From assembly GCF_000971475.1 (NCBI RefSeq), contig NZ_DF967563.1:10823-74822 (forward strand): DNA of 64,000 nucleotides. The letters run 5' to 3'. Numbering within the stretch: position 1 is the stretch's first letter; each line of letters begins with the position of its first letter. The stretch is from Sulfuricella sp. T08. Its GTDB lineage: Bacteria > Pseudomonadota > Gammaproteobacteria > Burkholderiales > Sulfuricellaceae. Positions 34,530-43,551 of the stretch are shown here, one piece after another. A model generated the notes under the pieces. That model ran no database searches. It was not told where the DNA came from and saw nothing but the letters and a program-made list of their open reading frames with translations. The position numbers were made by a program, and so were the translations under genes.

Positions 34530-37427
34530 ATGCAACAATCAGTCAGTCATACAGAAAATTCAAAGGACTGTGTCGAGGTCAAGAATACGACCTGCTACAT
34601 GTGCGCCTGCCGCTGTGGCATTCGTGTCACGGTGAAGAACGGCGAAGTGCGATACATCGAGGGCAACCCCGAGCACCCCTTAAACCAGGGCGTGATCTGC
34701 GCCAAAGGTTCTTCCGGCATCATGAAGCAGTACTCTCCTGCACGCTTGACCCAACCGTTGCGCCGTAAGCCAGGCTCCGAGAGGGGGGCAGGTGAGTTTG
34801 AGCCAATTTCCTGGGAGGAGGCGTTTACCCTGATGGCGGATCGACTTGCCAAGATACGCTCTACCGATCCGAAAAAATTTGCGCTCTTCACCGGTCGAGA
34901 CCAGATGCAGGCACTGACCGGGCTGTTCGCCAAGCAGTTTGGCACGCCCAATTACGCTGCTCACGGCGGCTTCTGCTCGGTGAACATGGCCGCCGGCATG
35001 ATCTACACCATCGGCGGCTCGTTCTGGGAATTTGGCGGGCCCGATCTGGATCGTGCCAAGCTGTTCGTGATGATAGGCACCGCCGAAGATCATCACTCCA
35101 ACCCGATGAAGATCGCGTTGTCCAAGTTCAAGCGCAACGGCGGCCGCTTCGTTTCGATCAATCCGGTGCGCACGGGCTATTCCGCTATCGCCGATGAGTG
35201 GGTGCCGATCCGCCCTGGCACGGATGGCGCTCTGCTGTTGGCGCTGATCCACGAAATCATCCGACTCGGACTGTATGACCGGGATTTCCTGGTGCAGTAC
35301 TCGAACTCCGCCGAACTGGTGAACCTCGACGAAAAGAGCAGCGAGTTTGGCATGTTCGTGCGCACTGAGGTGCCTGAGGAGGAAGGTTGCTTCGACCCGC
35401 AGAACAAGCTGTGGTGGGATCGTGTTTCCAACAAGCCTGTGGTTACCCACAGCGAGGGCGCCGATCCCTTCCTCCGCGGCGAATTCAAACTCAAGGATGG
35501 TACACCGGTGAAGCCTTCCTTCCAGCTCCTGCAGGAGCGGGTCGAGGACTATACGCCGGAATGGGCGGAAGGGATTACCGGCATTTCGGCCGAGACCATC
35601 CGTCGCCTCGCCCACGAGATGGGCGTCACCGCGCGCGACCAGAAGATCGAACTGCCGATCGCCTGGACCGATACCTGGGGCAAGGAGCATGAAACCGTTA
35701 CCGGCAATCCGGTTGCCTTCCATGCTATGCGCGGCTTGGCAGCCCATTCAAATGGTTTTCATACCATTCGCGCGATGTCCATTTTGATGAGTCTGCTCGG
35801 CACTATAGACCGCCCGGGCGGCTTCCGTCACAAGGCGCCGTTTCCGCGTCCGATTCCCCCCTGCGCCAAGACGCCTAAGGGTCCGGAAGGGGTGCAGCCG
35901 AATACGCCGCTGGGCGGCATGGCACTGGGTTGGCCTGCCGAGCCGGATGATCTGTTCGTTGACGAAAATGGCGAGCCGGTGCGGCTCGACAAGGCGTTTT
36001 CCTGGGAATACCCGCTCGCTGTCCACGGCCTGATGCATAACGCCATTACCAACGCCTGGCGTGGCGATCCCTATTCGATCGACACCATGCTGATTTTCAT
36101 GGCGAACATGGCGTGGAATTCGTCGATGAACACGGTGCAGGTGCGTGACATGCTGAAGGACAAGCGCGAGGACGGCGAGTACAAGATCCCCTTCCTGATC
36201 GTGTGCGACGCCTTCCAGTCTGAAATGACCGCCTTTGCCGACTTGGTGTTGCCGGATACGACTTATCTCGAACGCCATGATGTGATGTCCATGCTCGACC
36301 GGCCGATTTCAGAATTCGACGGCCCGGTGGATTCGGTGCGCATTCCGGTGGTGCCGCCTACAGGCGAGTGCAAGCCGTTCCAGGAGGTGCTGATCGAGCT
36401 GGGTTCGCGCCTCAAGCTGCCGGTGTTCGTTAATCCGGACGGCTCGCGCAAGTACCGCGATTACCCCGATTTCATCACCAACTATGAAACCGAGCCGGGT
36501 TCTGGCATCGGATTCCTCGCCGGTTGGCGCGGCAAGGGCGGGGAAAAATTCATGCGTGGCGAGCCCAATCCGCGCCAGTGGGAGATGTACGCCAAGAATA
36601 ACTGCGTCTATCAATACCACCTGCCTCGTTCCTACCAGTACATGCGCAACTGGAATCAGGGCTATCTGGAATGGGCTCAGCGCCACCGGCTGACGCGCTA
36701 TGCCGAGCCGATCAATATCCATATCTATTCCGAAGTGCTGCAGAAGTTCCGTCTCGCCGCTCAAGGCAAGACTGATGGCCGCCAGCCTCCCGAGCGCCTG
36801 AGGAAGCGCATCGAGACTTATTTTGACCCGCTGCCGTTCTACTATGAACCGCTGGAGGTACAACTCAGCGACAACGCCAAGTATCCGCTCAATGCGGTGA
36901 CTCAGCGCCCGATGGCGATGTATCACTCGTGGGATTCGCAGAATGCTTGGCTGCGTCAGATCCATGCCCATAACTACCTGTTCGTGAATCCGGTGACCGC
37001 ACAGACCCAGGGTATCGCCGACGGCGACTGGATCTGGGTCGAATCAATGCATGGCAAGGTGCGCTGCATGTGCCGTTACACCGAGGCGCTCGAACCGGGT
37101 ACGGTGTGGACCTGGAATGCCATCGGCAAGGCCAAGGGAGCGTGGAACCTGGCGCTGGAAGCGAATGAATCGGAAAAGGGTTTCCTGCTGAACCACCTGA
37201 TTTCAGAAGAGTTGCCGGCCAATCGTGATGGCGACCACCTTTCCAACTCCGACCCGGTCACCGGGCAGGCGGCGTGGTACGACGTCAAGGTGAAAATCTA
37301 CAAGGCGGCCGAGGGCGAGCCTGAACAGACCTCCCCGCAATTCGAGCCAGTGCCTGCTGCGCCCGGCACCAACAAGGTTCGGCGTGCCTGGCAGGCATTT
37401 TTTGCTGGAAAAGGAGAGTGGAAATGA
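34530..37427 (+). CDS. soeA: Cytoplasmic sulfite dehydrogenase, molybdopterin subunit SoeA
   Basis: 965 aa member of the CISM molybdoenzyme family. The N terminus has the [4Fe-4S] motif C22-x2-C25-x3-C29 (with an extra C27) and a fourth Cys in GVICAKG. There is no twin-arginine signal, which sets SoeA apart from periplasmic relatives. Molybdopterin-binding segments include FVSINPVRTGYSAIADEW and the C-terminal NPVTAQTQGIADGDWIWV. It oxidises sulfite to sulfate on the cytoplasmic side. The ATGA overlap with soeB and the third gene soeC complete the complex. Distinction from thiosulfate/polysulfide or tetrathionate reductases rests on overall similarity from memory. Confidence 0.88.
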   Translation: MQQSVSHTENSKDCVEVKNTTCYMCACRCGIRVTVKNGEVRYIEGNPEHPLNQGVICAKGSSGIMKQYSPARLTQPLRRKPGSERGAGEFEPISWEEAFTLMADRLAKIRSTDPKKFALFTGRDQMQALTGLFAKQFGTPNYAAHGGFCSVNMAAGMIYTIGGSFWEFGGPDLDRAKLFVMIGTAEDHHSNPMKIALSKFKRNGGRFVSINPVRTGYSAIADEWVPIRPGTDGALLLALIHEIIRLGLYDRDFLVQYSNSAELVNLDEKSSEFGMFVRTEVPEEEGCFDPQNKLWWDRVSNKPVVTHSEGADPFLRGEFKLKDGTPVKPSFQLLQERVEDYTPEWAEGITGISAETIRRLAHEMGVTARDQKIELPIAWTDTWGKEHETVTGNPVAFHAMRGLAAHSNGFHTIRAMSILMSLLGTIDRPGGFRHKAPFPRPIPPCAKTPKGPEGVQPNTPLGGMALGWPAEPDDLFVDENGEPVRLDKAFSWEYPLAVHGLMHNAITNAWRGDPYSIDTMLIFMANMAWNSSMNTVQVRDMLKDKREDGEYKIPFLIVCDAFQSEMTAFADLVLPDTTYLERHDVMSMLDRPISEFDGPVDSVRIPVVPPTGECKPFQEVLIELGSRLKLPVFVNPDGSRKYRDYPDFITNYETEPGSGIGFLAGWRGKGGEKFMRGEPNPRQWEMYAKNNCVYQYHLPRSYQYMRNWNQGYLEWAQRHRLTRYAEPINIHIYSEVLQKFRLAAQGKTDGRQPPERLRKRIETYFDPLPFYYEPLEVQLSDNAKYPLNAVTQRPMAMYHSWDSQNAWLRQIHAHNYLFVNPVTAQTQGIADGDWIWVESMHGKVRCMCRYTEALEPGTVWTWNAIGKAKGAWNLALEANESEKGFLLNHLISEELPANRDGDHLSNSDPVTGQAAWYDVKVKIYKAAEGEPEQTSPQFEPVPAAPGTNKVRRAWQAFFAGKGEWK

Positions 37428-38155
37428 CCCAGCTTGCCCTGGTCATCGACCTCAATGTCTGTGTCGGCTGCCATGCATGCGTTACCAGTTGCAAGGAATG
37501 GAATACCTCCGGCTCGGCGGGTGCCATGTCGGACGACCGTCCCTACGGCGCTGACCCGACCGGCACCTTCTTCAACCGGGTGCAGACTTTCGAGGTCGGC
37601 AGTTTCCCCAATACCGAGACGGTGCATTTCCCCAAATCCTGCCTGCATTGCGAGGAGCCGCCTTGTGTGCCGGTGTGCCCGACGGGCGCTTCGTACAAGC
37701 GCAAGGAGGACGGGATCGTGCTGGTGGACTACGACAAGTGCATCGGTTGCAAGTATTGCTCCTGGGCCTGCCCCTACGGCGTGCGCGAAATCGACGAGCA
37801 CCAGAAGGTGATGAAGAAGTGCACCCTGTGCGTCGACCGGATTTACGACCAGTCCTTGCCTGAAGCGGAGCGCAAGCCGGCGTGCGTGCTGGCCTGCCCG
37901 ACCAGTGCACGCCTGTTCGGCGACGTGCATGATTCGGAGTCGGTGGTTTCGGTGGCGATCCGGGAAAGCGGCGGTTATGCGTTGATGCCGGAGTGGGGCA
38001 CCAAACCGGCCAACCATTACCTGCCAAGGCGCAAGACTCAGATCAGGATACATGCGGATGAACTGATGCGCGCCGACAACCCGCTCAAGAAAGAGCGTCT
38101 GCTACCGCAACCGGACAAGAGCGAGCCGTCTCTGGACGACGTCACTTCTTGGTAA
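37424..38155 (+). CDS. soeB: Sulfite dehydrogenase iron-sulfur subunit SoeB
   Basis: 243 aa from the ATG preceded by AAAGGAGAG. Four ferredoxin-type cysteine groups are visible: CVGCHACVTSC, CLHCEEPPCVPVC, CIGCKYCSWAC and CTLC with CVLAC, enough for four [4Fe-4S] clusters. It passes electrons from the molybdenum site of SoeA to the membrane anchor. No signal peptide. Confidence 0.92.
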   Translation: MTQLALVIDLNVCVGCHACVTSCKEWNTSGSAGAMSDDRPYGADPTGTFFNRVQTFEVGSFPNTETVHFPKSCLHCEEPPCVPVCPTGASYKRKEDGIVLVDYDKCIGCKYCSWACPYGVREIDEHQKVMKKCTLCVDRIYDQSLPEAERKPACVLACPTSARLFGDVHDSESVVSVAIRESGGYALMPEWGTKPANHYLPRRKTQIRIHADELMRADNPLKKERLLPQPDKSEPSLDDVTSW

Positions 38156-38168
38156 TATTGGAGTTAGT

Positions 38169-39143
38169 ATGCATCCCGCGTTTTCAGTGATTTTCCTCAC
38201 CACCCTGATTGGTGCCGGCCAGGGGTTGTTCCTGGCTCTTTACACCGGCCAGGTCTATGCCTTTTTCCATTTGTTGCCGCAGGCCGATGGCCGTTTTTAT
38301 GCGATAGGTAGCCTGATCGCGTTGCTGCTCCTGATCGGTGGACTGGTGGCCTCCTTCTTCCATCTCGGCCATCCCGAGCGTGCTTGGCGCTCGGCAGCGA
38401 AATGGCGCACGTCCTGGCTGTCGCGTGAGGTGATCGTGCTGCCGGCCTTCATGGGCGTGGTTTTCCTCTTTGGCGTGGCGCATAGTTTAGGCTGGCATGC
38501 TGCACTCGTCACTTTCGGTACGCTGACCCTGGATGCGACGATGGTACTCGGTGTGCTCGGCACGGTGTTGTGCTTCGCGCTGTTCATTTGCACGGCGATG
38601 ATTTATGCCTGTCTGAAATTTCTGCAGGAATGGCACAGCCCGCTGACGGTCGTGAATTACCTGCTTCTCGGCAGTGCTTCAGGCTTTACTCTGGCGACGG
38701 CTTATTCGGCTTACGCTGCACCCGATCTGGTGGGTTTCTATGGTGAATGGGCGATGGTGATTACCCTGCTTGCGCTGGTGACACGCGCTGCATCACTAGT
38801 GCGTAATGCACGCCTGAAGCCGAAATCCACACTGCAGACGGCTATTGGTGTACGCCACGGTCAGATTGTGCAGAAATCTCAGGGTTTCATGGGAGGGTCA
38901 TTCAACACCCGCGAGTTCTTCCATGGCAAGGGTGCAGGCCTGCTGCGCTCGGTTAAGTGGGTTTTCCTGGCACTGGTATTCGTGCTTCCGATGCTGCTAT
39001 TGGCCGGCGGGCTTTCCTTTTCTTATGGTGGATTGCTGTCCGCTGCGGTTTTGGTGCAATATATTGGCCTGCTCGCCGAGCGCTGGTTTTTCTTCGCCCA
39101 GGCCAACCATCCGCAGAACCTGTATTACCAGACTATTTCCTGA
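38169..39143 (+). CDS. soeC: Sulfite dehydrogenase membrane anchor SoeC (DmsC-type)
   Basis: 324 aa, about eight membrane helices, DmsC/NrfD-like. It should anchor SoeAB to the inner membrane and reduce the quinone pool. FFHLGHPERAWRSAAKWRTSWLSRE is the conserved loop of DmsC-type anchors. It follows soeB by 13 bases. Confidence 0.92.
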   Translation: MHPAFSVIFLTTLIGAGQGLFLALYTGQVYAFFHLLPQADGRFYAIGSLIALLLLIGGLVASFFHLGHPERAWRSAAKWRTSWLSREVIVLPAFMGVVFLFGVAHSLGWHAALVTFGTLTLDATMVLGVLGTVLCFALFICTAMIYACLKFLQEWHSPLTVVNYLLLGSASGFTLATAYSAYAAPDLVGFYGEWAMVITLLALVTRAASLVRNARLKPKSTLQTAIGVRHGQIVQKSQGFMGGSFNTREFFHGKGAGLLRSVKWVFLALVFVLPMLLLAGGLSFSYGGLLSAAVLVQYIGLLAERWFFFAQANHPQNLYYQTIS

Positions 39144-39168
39144 TTCTTGCCGGTACTAAGGAGAAATC

Positions 39169-40095
39169 ATGAGCCGCGTTTGCTGGACCTTACTTATCCT
39201 GATTTTTTCTAATGCGGCATATGCCCAGACACAAATTCCCGAGCCCAAGGTCGTGAAGATTAACGAGCGGGTATACGCCTTACTCGGCCCGATGGGTTTG
39301 CCGAGCCAGCACAACCAGGGTTACATGGTGAACAGCACTGTGATTGTTGGTGACCAGGGCGTGATTCTGGTGGATAGCGGCGGCACGGACGAGGTCGGCC
39401 AACACTTGGCGAAAGCGATTGCCAAAATCACGCCCAAGCCGGTTACCCATATCATTAATACCCATCACCACGGCGATCATGTGCTCGGCAACATCGCCTT
39501 CAAGGGCGCAGAAATCCTCAGTTCTGAACAGTGCAGGGCGCTGGTTTCGAAAACCGGCGAGGAATGGGTGCAGATCATGGAAAGCCTGGTTGGCCGGAAG
39601 TTTCCCGGCACACGCCCGGTACCGGCTATGGTTACCTTCCAGGAAGATAGCACCAGTGATCGCAACCTTCAAGGCGTGAAAATGCGGTTGTGGGTGCCGC
39701 GTGGTTCACATACGCCGGGCGACATGATGGTTTATCTGCCAGACGATAAGGTGCTGATCGGCGGAGATATTCTGGTTAATACCACAACGCCGGTGATGCG
39801 CGACGGTCATATTCGCAATTGGATAGCGGCTCTTGCCAAGGCACAGGATTTCAAAGCCGCCACCATCGTGCCAGGCCATGGACCATTGATGACCATGGCA
39901 GACGTGGTCAAATTGCACAAGCTCCTGGCCGGTTTCTATGCCGGCGTGGAGGCCGGGTACAAGAAAGGCCTAAGCGATAGCGAAATTCGTAATACGCTAG
40001 ATCTTTCAGAATGGAAAAAACTCAAGGAATATGAAGTTAACATGGGCGCGAATATCAGCCGCGCTTACCTTGAGGTAGAGGTGGCTAATTTCTAG
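39169..40095 (+). CDS. Periplasmic SoxH-like metallo-beta-lactamase-fold hydrolase
   Basis: 308 aa with a signal peptide ending in AAYAQ. Metal motif THHHGDHVLGN, later GSHTPGDMMVY, GGDILVN and VPGHGP give the full binuclear site. It resembles SoxH and the quinoprotein-relay zinc hydrolases. Substrate unknown; a thioester or persulfide role in sulfur metabolism is plausible from its place directly after soeC (25 bases, AAGGAG site). A small hairpin with a TTCG loop (40100-40113) follows the stop. Confidence 0.85.
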   Translation: MSRVCWTLLILIFSNAAYAQTQIPEPKVVKINERVYALLGPMGLPSQHNQGYMVNSTVIVGDQGVILVDSGGTDEVGQHLAKAIAKITPKPVTHIINTHHHGDHVLGNIAFKGAEILSSEQCRALVSKTGEEWVQIMESLVGRKFPGTRPVPAMVTFQEDSTSDRNLQGVKMRLWVPRGSHTPGDMMVYLPDDKVLIGGDILVNTTTPVMRDGHIRNWIAALAKAQDFKAATIVPGHGPLMTMADVVKLHKLLAGFYAGVEAGYKKGLSDSEIRNTLDLSEWKKLKEYEVNMGANISRAYLEVEVANF

Positions 40096-40138
40096 GGGCG
40101 GCTGTTCGCAGCCCCACTATGCGCGGAGAATCCGGAGT

Positions 40139-40885
40139 TCAGGGGTGGGTCGAGGTTGGGGCGGCAGGAGCGGGATCATCATAATCCTCGAACTTCTCCC
40201 GTGGCGGATTGCCGTCATAGACTAAACCACGCCGCCGCTGCAGATAGGCATCTCGCAGGAAAACATAACGGTCGAGAGCTGCTTCGTCCAGAATTTCCTC
40301 CGTGTCAAGCAGGCGCGCACGGGTATCCACGGAGTGGATGGCAATTGCCGAATTGCGCTCGGGAATCGGTGAGTGCTGCACCACCGGGTCGAAATGGGCA
40401 TCTACTGCTGTTCCAACGGCGTCTCGCAGGGTGCTGGGGCCAAGGAGTGGCAGCACCAGATAGGGCCCGTTGCCGACGCCCCAATATCCCAGTGTTTGTC
40501 CGAAGTCTTCGTTATGTTTGGCCAGGTCCATCGGAGTAGCGACGTCGATAAGGCCGGCAATACCGACCGTAGTGTTCCAGATCAGACGACTGAAATCAGT
40601 GGCGGCACGTTCGAGTTTGAATTGGAGCAGGTCGTTGAGCAGCACCAGTACGTCATCCAGATTGGAAAAGAAATTGCCCACGGCGGTGCGCACCGGTTCA
40701 GGCATGGTTTCCTTATACCCTGTGGCAACCGGTTTGAGCACCGCTTTGTCCACCACATCATTGAATTTGTAGATGCCGCGGTTGAGCGGTTCCAGAGGAT
40801 CGCGCGGGTCACCGTTAGTGGCGCAGCCGAGGAGGGCAAGGCTTAATAGCATCACGGTCGGGAGCTTGAGAAAGTTTGCACGCAT
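40139..40885 (-). CDS. mlaA: MlaA (VacJ) outer-membrane lipoprotein
   Basis: 248 aa. Lipobox LALLGCATNG at about residue 22. The MlaA core contains DPLEPLNRGIYKFNDVVDKAVLKPVA, GYWGVGNGPYLVLPLLGPSTLRDAVG and a Pro-rich tail. It removes misplaced phospholipids from the outer leaflet and hands them to MlaC. Here it is separate from mlaBCDEF, as in some betaproteobacteria. It is convergent with the SoxH-like gene. Confidence 0.95.
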   Translation of the reverse strand: MRANFLKLPTVMLLSLALLGCATNGDPRDPLEPLNRGIYKFNDVVDKAVLKPVATGYKETMPEPVRTAVGNFFSNLDDVLVLLNDLLQFKLERAATDFSRLIWNTTVGIAGLIDVATPMDLAKHNEDFGQTLGYWGVGNGPYLVLPLLGPSTLRDAVGTAVDAHFDPVVQHSPIPERNSAIAIHSVDTRARLLDTEEILDEAALDRYVFLRDAYLQRRRGLVYDGNPPREKFEDYDDPAPAAPTSTHP

Positions 40886-41002
40886 TATTACAGTATCCGA
40901 TGTTATTTTCAGTAACTCATTGTATCAATGATTTACTAGTGTAGGAACTATCCGGGTCATGAAGCGTGCAAGATATGCTGTGCTTGGATGAGTGTCACAG
41001 AT

Positions 41003-41413
41003 CTAGCGATGCTTACTTGGGGCTCCTGCCCACTGATCAGGGGGTGCCTGTTCCGTGATTTTTAAGAGCAGCATCAAATCTCCCATAATATCCAGATCGA
41101 AGCCCTTACGGTTGCCACGATTGTCGATGATCAGTTCACTGAGGTATGAGAAGCACTCCGGATAGCCCCAAACCAGGGTGAGTTTATTTGCAATATGGGG
41201 AAAATCAGCTTCTATGGAGGATAGGCTGGGGTTTGTTTCCGGCAGGGTAGGTATGATTCTGGCAGTTTCTCTCGCCAATCCCGCATTGAGTCGAGGCAGG
41301 GGGGCTTTGCTGTTGCCGGGACCGCTGCTATCGATGATCCTTCCCGCCAGCATATCAATGCGGCTTTCCGGTTCGATAGCTATTTCCTGGGGGGTTTCCG
41401 GGGTTAATAGCAT
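41003..41413 (-). CDS. Hypothetical protein, tandem paralogue A
   Basis: 136 aa from the ATG preceded by GGAGG; a longer frame reads through the promoter region. The C-terminal half (LTLVWGYPECFSYLSELIIDNRGNRKGFDLDIMGDLMLLLKITE) is about 60-65 percent identical by eye to the neighbouring paralogue; the N-terminal half is variable and Pro-rich. No signal peptide or known catalytic motif. Family not recognised. It lies 139 bases after the second copy, which has its own promoter-like region. Confidence 0.75.
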   Translation of the reverse strand: MLLTPETPQEIAIEPESRIDMLAGRIIDSSGPGNSKAPLPRLNAGLARETARIIPTLPETNPSLSSIEADFPHIANKLTLVWGYPECFSYLSELIIDNRGNRKGFDLDIMGDLMLLLKITEQAPPDQWAGAPSKHR

Positions 41414-41478
41414 ACGTGCCTCCGTTTTGAATGTTGTTGTTATTTGAAACTTTATTTTAGGGGTGGCCAGTGTTGCCA

Positions 41479-41501
41479 ATATACCCTTTTGGTATGGGTT
41501 G
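41479..41501 (-). promoter_or_regulatory. Palindromic operator candidate upstream of paralogue A
   Basis: On the minus strand ATACCAAAAGGGTAT is followed by ATTGGCAACACT. The same layout occurs before paralogue B with compensating changes in both half-sites, suggesting a conserved regulator site about 70 bases upstream of the start. Confidence 0.45.
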
Positions 41502-41552
41502 AGTCTGGTTGCTGTCAGCTTGGTTTCCGGCCGCACATTTCACGGCTTAACG

Positions 41553-42023
41553 CTAGTCACCGATTTTTATGGAATCTGCCCATATGTCAGGGTGTTCACG
41601 TTCTGTAATATCCAGCAGTAGCATCAGTTCACTCATGACATCCAGGCTGAAGCCCTGGCGGTTGCTGCGATTATTGATCATCAGCTTGTTGAGGTAGTCC
41701 TCGCATTCCGGGTTGCCCCAAACCAGAGTAAGATTCTCCGCGATATTAGGAAAGACTGTTTCGAGAGCGGATTCGATGTGGATGATTTCAGGTTGGCTGG
41801 GTTTGGTGTCGGCCGCCATTTTTATTTCCACATCCACCTTCGCTAAACCCGCATTGAGTTGAGGGAAGGCTGTCTCGCCATTGCCGGATAGTAAGGTTGA
41901 AAGGGTTGGGGTATGCGGGTTGACGGCGGGCTCACTGCTGCCAATGACCATTCTTTCCAGCCTGGCAATGCGGCTTTCCAGCTCGGAGATTTTTTCCAGA
42001 GTGTTCTCTAGGGTTGGTAGCAT
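41553..42023 (-). CDS. Hypothetical protein, tandem paralogue B
   Basis: 156 aa. The N terminus predicts a short coiled coil (TLEKISELESRIARLERMV). The C-terminal module LTLVWGNPECEDYLNKLM ... GFSLDVMSELMLLLDITE matches paralogue A. The upstream DNA also resembles that of paralogue A for about 70 bases, so the duplication included the control region. Function unknown; the WG-PE-C and F-L-D-x-M-x-E/D-L-M-L-L-L patterns could seed a profile. Confidence 0.75.
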   Translation of the reverse strand: MLPTLENTLEKISELESRIARLERMVIGSSEPAVNPHTPTLSTLLSGNGETAFPQLNAGLAKVDVEIKMAADTKPSQPEIIHIESALETVFPNIAENLTLVWGNPECEDYLNKLMINNRSNRQGFSLDVMSELMLLLDITEREHPDIWADSIKIGD

Positions 42024-42076
42024 GAGTCTTCACGTTGAATATTGTTGATTTGTTATAACTTTGATGGAGAAATGAT

Positions 42077-42104
42077 AGTGTTGTCAATATATTCCTTTGG
42101 AATG
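42077..42104 (-). promoter_or_regulatory. Palindromic operator candidate upstream of paralogue B
   Basis: On the minus strand ATTCCAAAGGAAT is followed by ATATTGACAACACT, which includes a perfect TTGACA. It parallels the site before paralogue A. Confidence 0.45.
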
Positions 42105-42142
42105 GCAGTGAATATGATTGATGCTCATAATATGAGCACGTC

Positions 42143-42988
42143 ATGATCACTCAAAATATCCTGATCACAGGCTGTTCCAGCGGAATTGGACGCTGCGTTG
42201 CCGCAGGACTGGCAAAGCGCGGTTACCGTGTCTTTGCCTCGGCCCGCAAGGCGGAGGACGTTCGGTCGCTTGAGGCTGACGGCCTGGAAAGCGTGCAGCT
42301 TGATCTGGCAGATTCCGTTTCCATTCATCGTGCGATGGATGAGGTTCTGGCGCGCAGTGGCGGGCAACTTGATGCCCTGTTCAACAATGGCGCTTACGGC
42401 CAGCCTGGAGCGGTGGAGGACCTGCGGCGTGAGGTATTGCGCGAACAGTTCGAGGCCAACCTGTTCGGCACGGTTGAGTTGACCAATCTGGTGATACCGG
42501 TGATGCGCGCCCAGGGCCACGGACGCATTATTATGAACAGCTCGGTGCTGGGGTTAGTTGCTTTGCCTTACCGGGGCGCCTACATCGCCAGCAAATACGC
42601 GCTGGAAGGAATCGCAGATACGCTGCGGCTGGAGCTTCGCGGCAGCGGCATCCATGTTTCCCTGGTTGAACCGGGACCGATCGAGAGTCGTTTTCGGGCG
42701 AATTCATTTGAGGTCTACAAGCGCAATATCGATGTGGAACACAGTGTCCACCGCGAGAAGTACCTGGCCATGGAACGCCGTCTGGTCAAGCAGGGTGCAG
42801 CCGTGCCGTTTACGCTTCCGCCCGGGGCGGTGCTGGACAAGGTTATTCATGCTTTGGAGAGCAGTCATCCAAAAATTCGCTACCACGTGACCGTTCCTAC
42901 CCACCTGTTCGCCACACTAAAGCGGATTTTGCCTGATGGCTGGATGGATAAGCTGCTTGCCGCGGTGGGAGGGAATGGCAGTAAATAG
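42143..42988 (+). CDS. Short-chain dehydrogenase/reductase
   Basis: 281 aa classical SDR. The cofactor loop is TGCSSGIGRCVA, the NNG variant NNGAYGQPG replaces NNAG, the catalytic Ser is in MNSSVLG and the Tyr/Lys pair in YIASKYALEG. The C-terminal 80 residues are longer than in minimal SDRs, a feature of the YbbO/steroid-type group. An NADP preference is suggested by SARK after beta-2. Substrate unknown. It is divergent from paralogue B. Confidence 0.9.
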   Translation: MITQNILITGCSSGIGRCVAAGLAKRGYRVFASARKAEDVRSLEADGLESVQLDLADSVSIHRAMDEVLARSGGQLDALFNNGAYGQPGAVEDLRREVLREQFEANLFGTVELTNLVIPVMRAQGHGRIIMNSSVLGLVALPYRGAYIASKYALEGIADTLRLELRGSGIHVSLVEPGPIESRFRANSFEVYKRNIDVEHSVHREKYLAMERRLVKQGAAVPFTLPPGAVLDKVIHALESSHPKIRYHVTVPTHLFATLKRILPDGWMDKLLAAVGGNGSK

Positions 42989-43118
42989 CCAGGAATGATT
43001 CGATTGGATGGTTTTCCTTGTGGTTCGCAGACTTGAAATCCTGTTTGTTCTCCCCCATCTAGAATCTGGATTTTTCGCTTATCGTGACTACTGAATTGAA
43101 TTATCGAAAGGAATGAAT

Positions 43119-43502
43119 ATGGCAGGATTGGATAGTAAAACGCCGATGCCAACGGAAATCAAGCTTCACCAGAAATCGCGCATGCTGGAGATTGCGTTTT
43201 CCGATGGGCAGCGTTTTGAGCTGCCTTGCGAATTCCTGAGGGTTTATTCGCCTTCTGCCGAGGTGCGCGGCCACGGCCCGGGGCAGGAAGTATTGCAGGT
43301 GGGCAAGAAGAATGTAGAAATTACCGATGTTCAGCCGGTGGGCAGTTATGCCGTACAGCTGGTTTTTTCGGATGGCCATGATAGCGGCCTGTACTCATGG
43401 GATTACCTGCATGACTTGGGCGTCCGCCAGGAAGCGCTTTGGAAGCAATATCTGGATCGCATGAACGAGGCGGGTGCCCGCCGCGAATCGGCTGCCCTAT
43501 GA
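43119..43502 (+). CDS. DUF971 (GBBH-like N-terminal domain) protein
   Basis: 127 aa; an alternative ATG lies two codons upstream. The pattern PTEIKLHQKSRMLEIAFSDGQRFELPCEFLRVYSPSAEVRGHG and YAVQLVFSDGHDSGLYSWDYLHDLG is the DUF971 core. The HxxG-type and Cys positions resemble the small zinc-binding N-terminal domain of gamma-butyrobetaine hydroxylase. In betaproteobacteria it often lies near ubiE, which is not seen here. Role unknown. Confidence 0.88.
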   Translation: MAGLDSKTPMPTEIKLHQKSRMLEIAFSDGQRFELPCEFLRVYSPSAEVRGHGPGQEVLQVGKKNVEITDVQPVGSYAVQLVFSDGHDSGLYSWDYLHDLGVRQEALWKQYLDRMNEAGARRESAAL

Positions 43503-43514
43503 GCTTTTAAACTT

Positions 43515-43543
43515 GTTGCGGGGAAGTTTGATTTTCCCGCAAC
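43515..43543. terminator. Terminator between DUF971 gene and EAL/HDOD gene
   Basis: Arms gttgcggg and cccgcaac, extended by a G-T and two A-T pairs, with T-rich flanks on both sides. It suits both convergent genes. Confidence 0.75.
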
Positions 43544-43551
43544 TTTACTTG

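Noticed and set aside
34680-35747. 355-codon minus-strand frame opposite soeA
   Set aside because: Shadow of a high-GC gene; no recognisable protein family, and SoeA is continuous across it.
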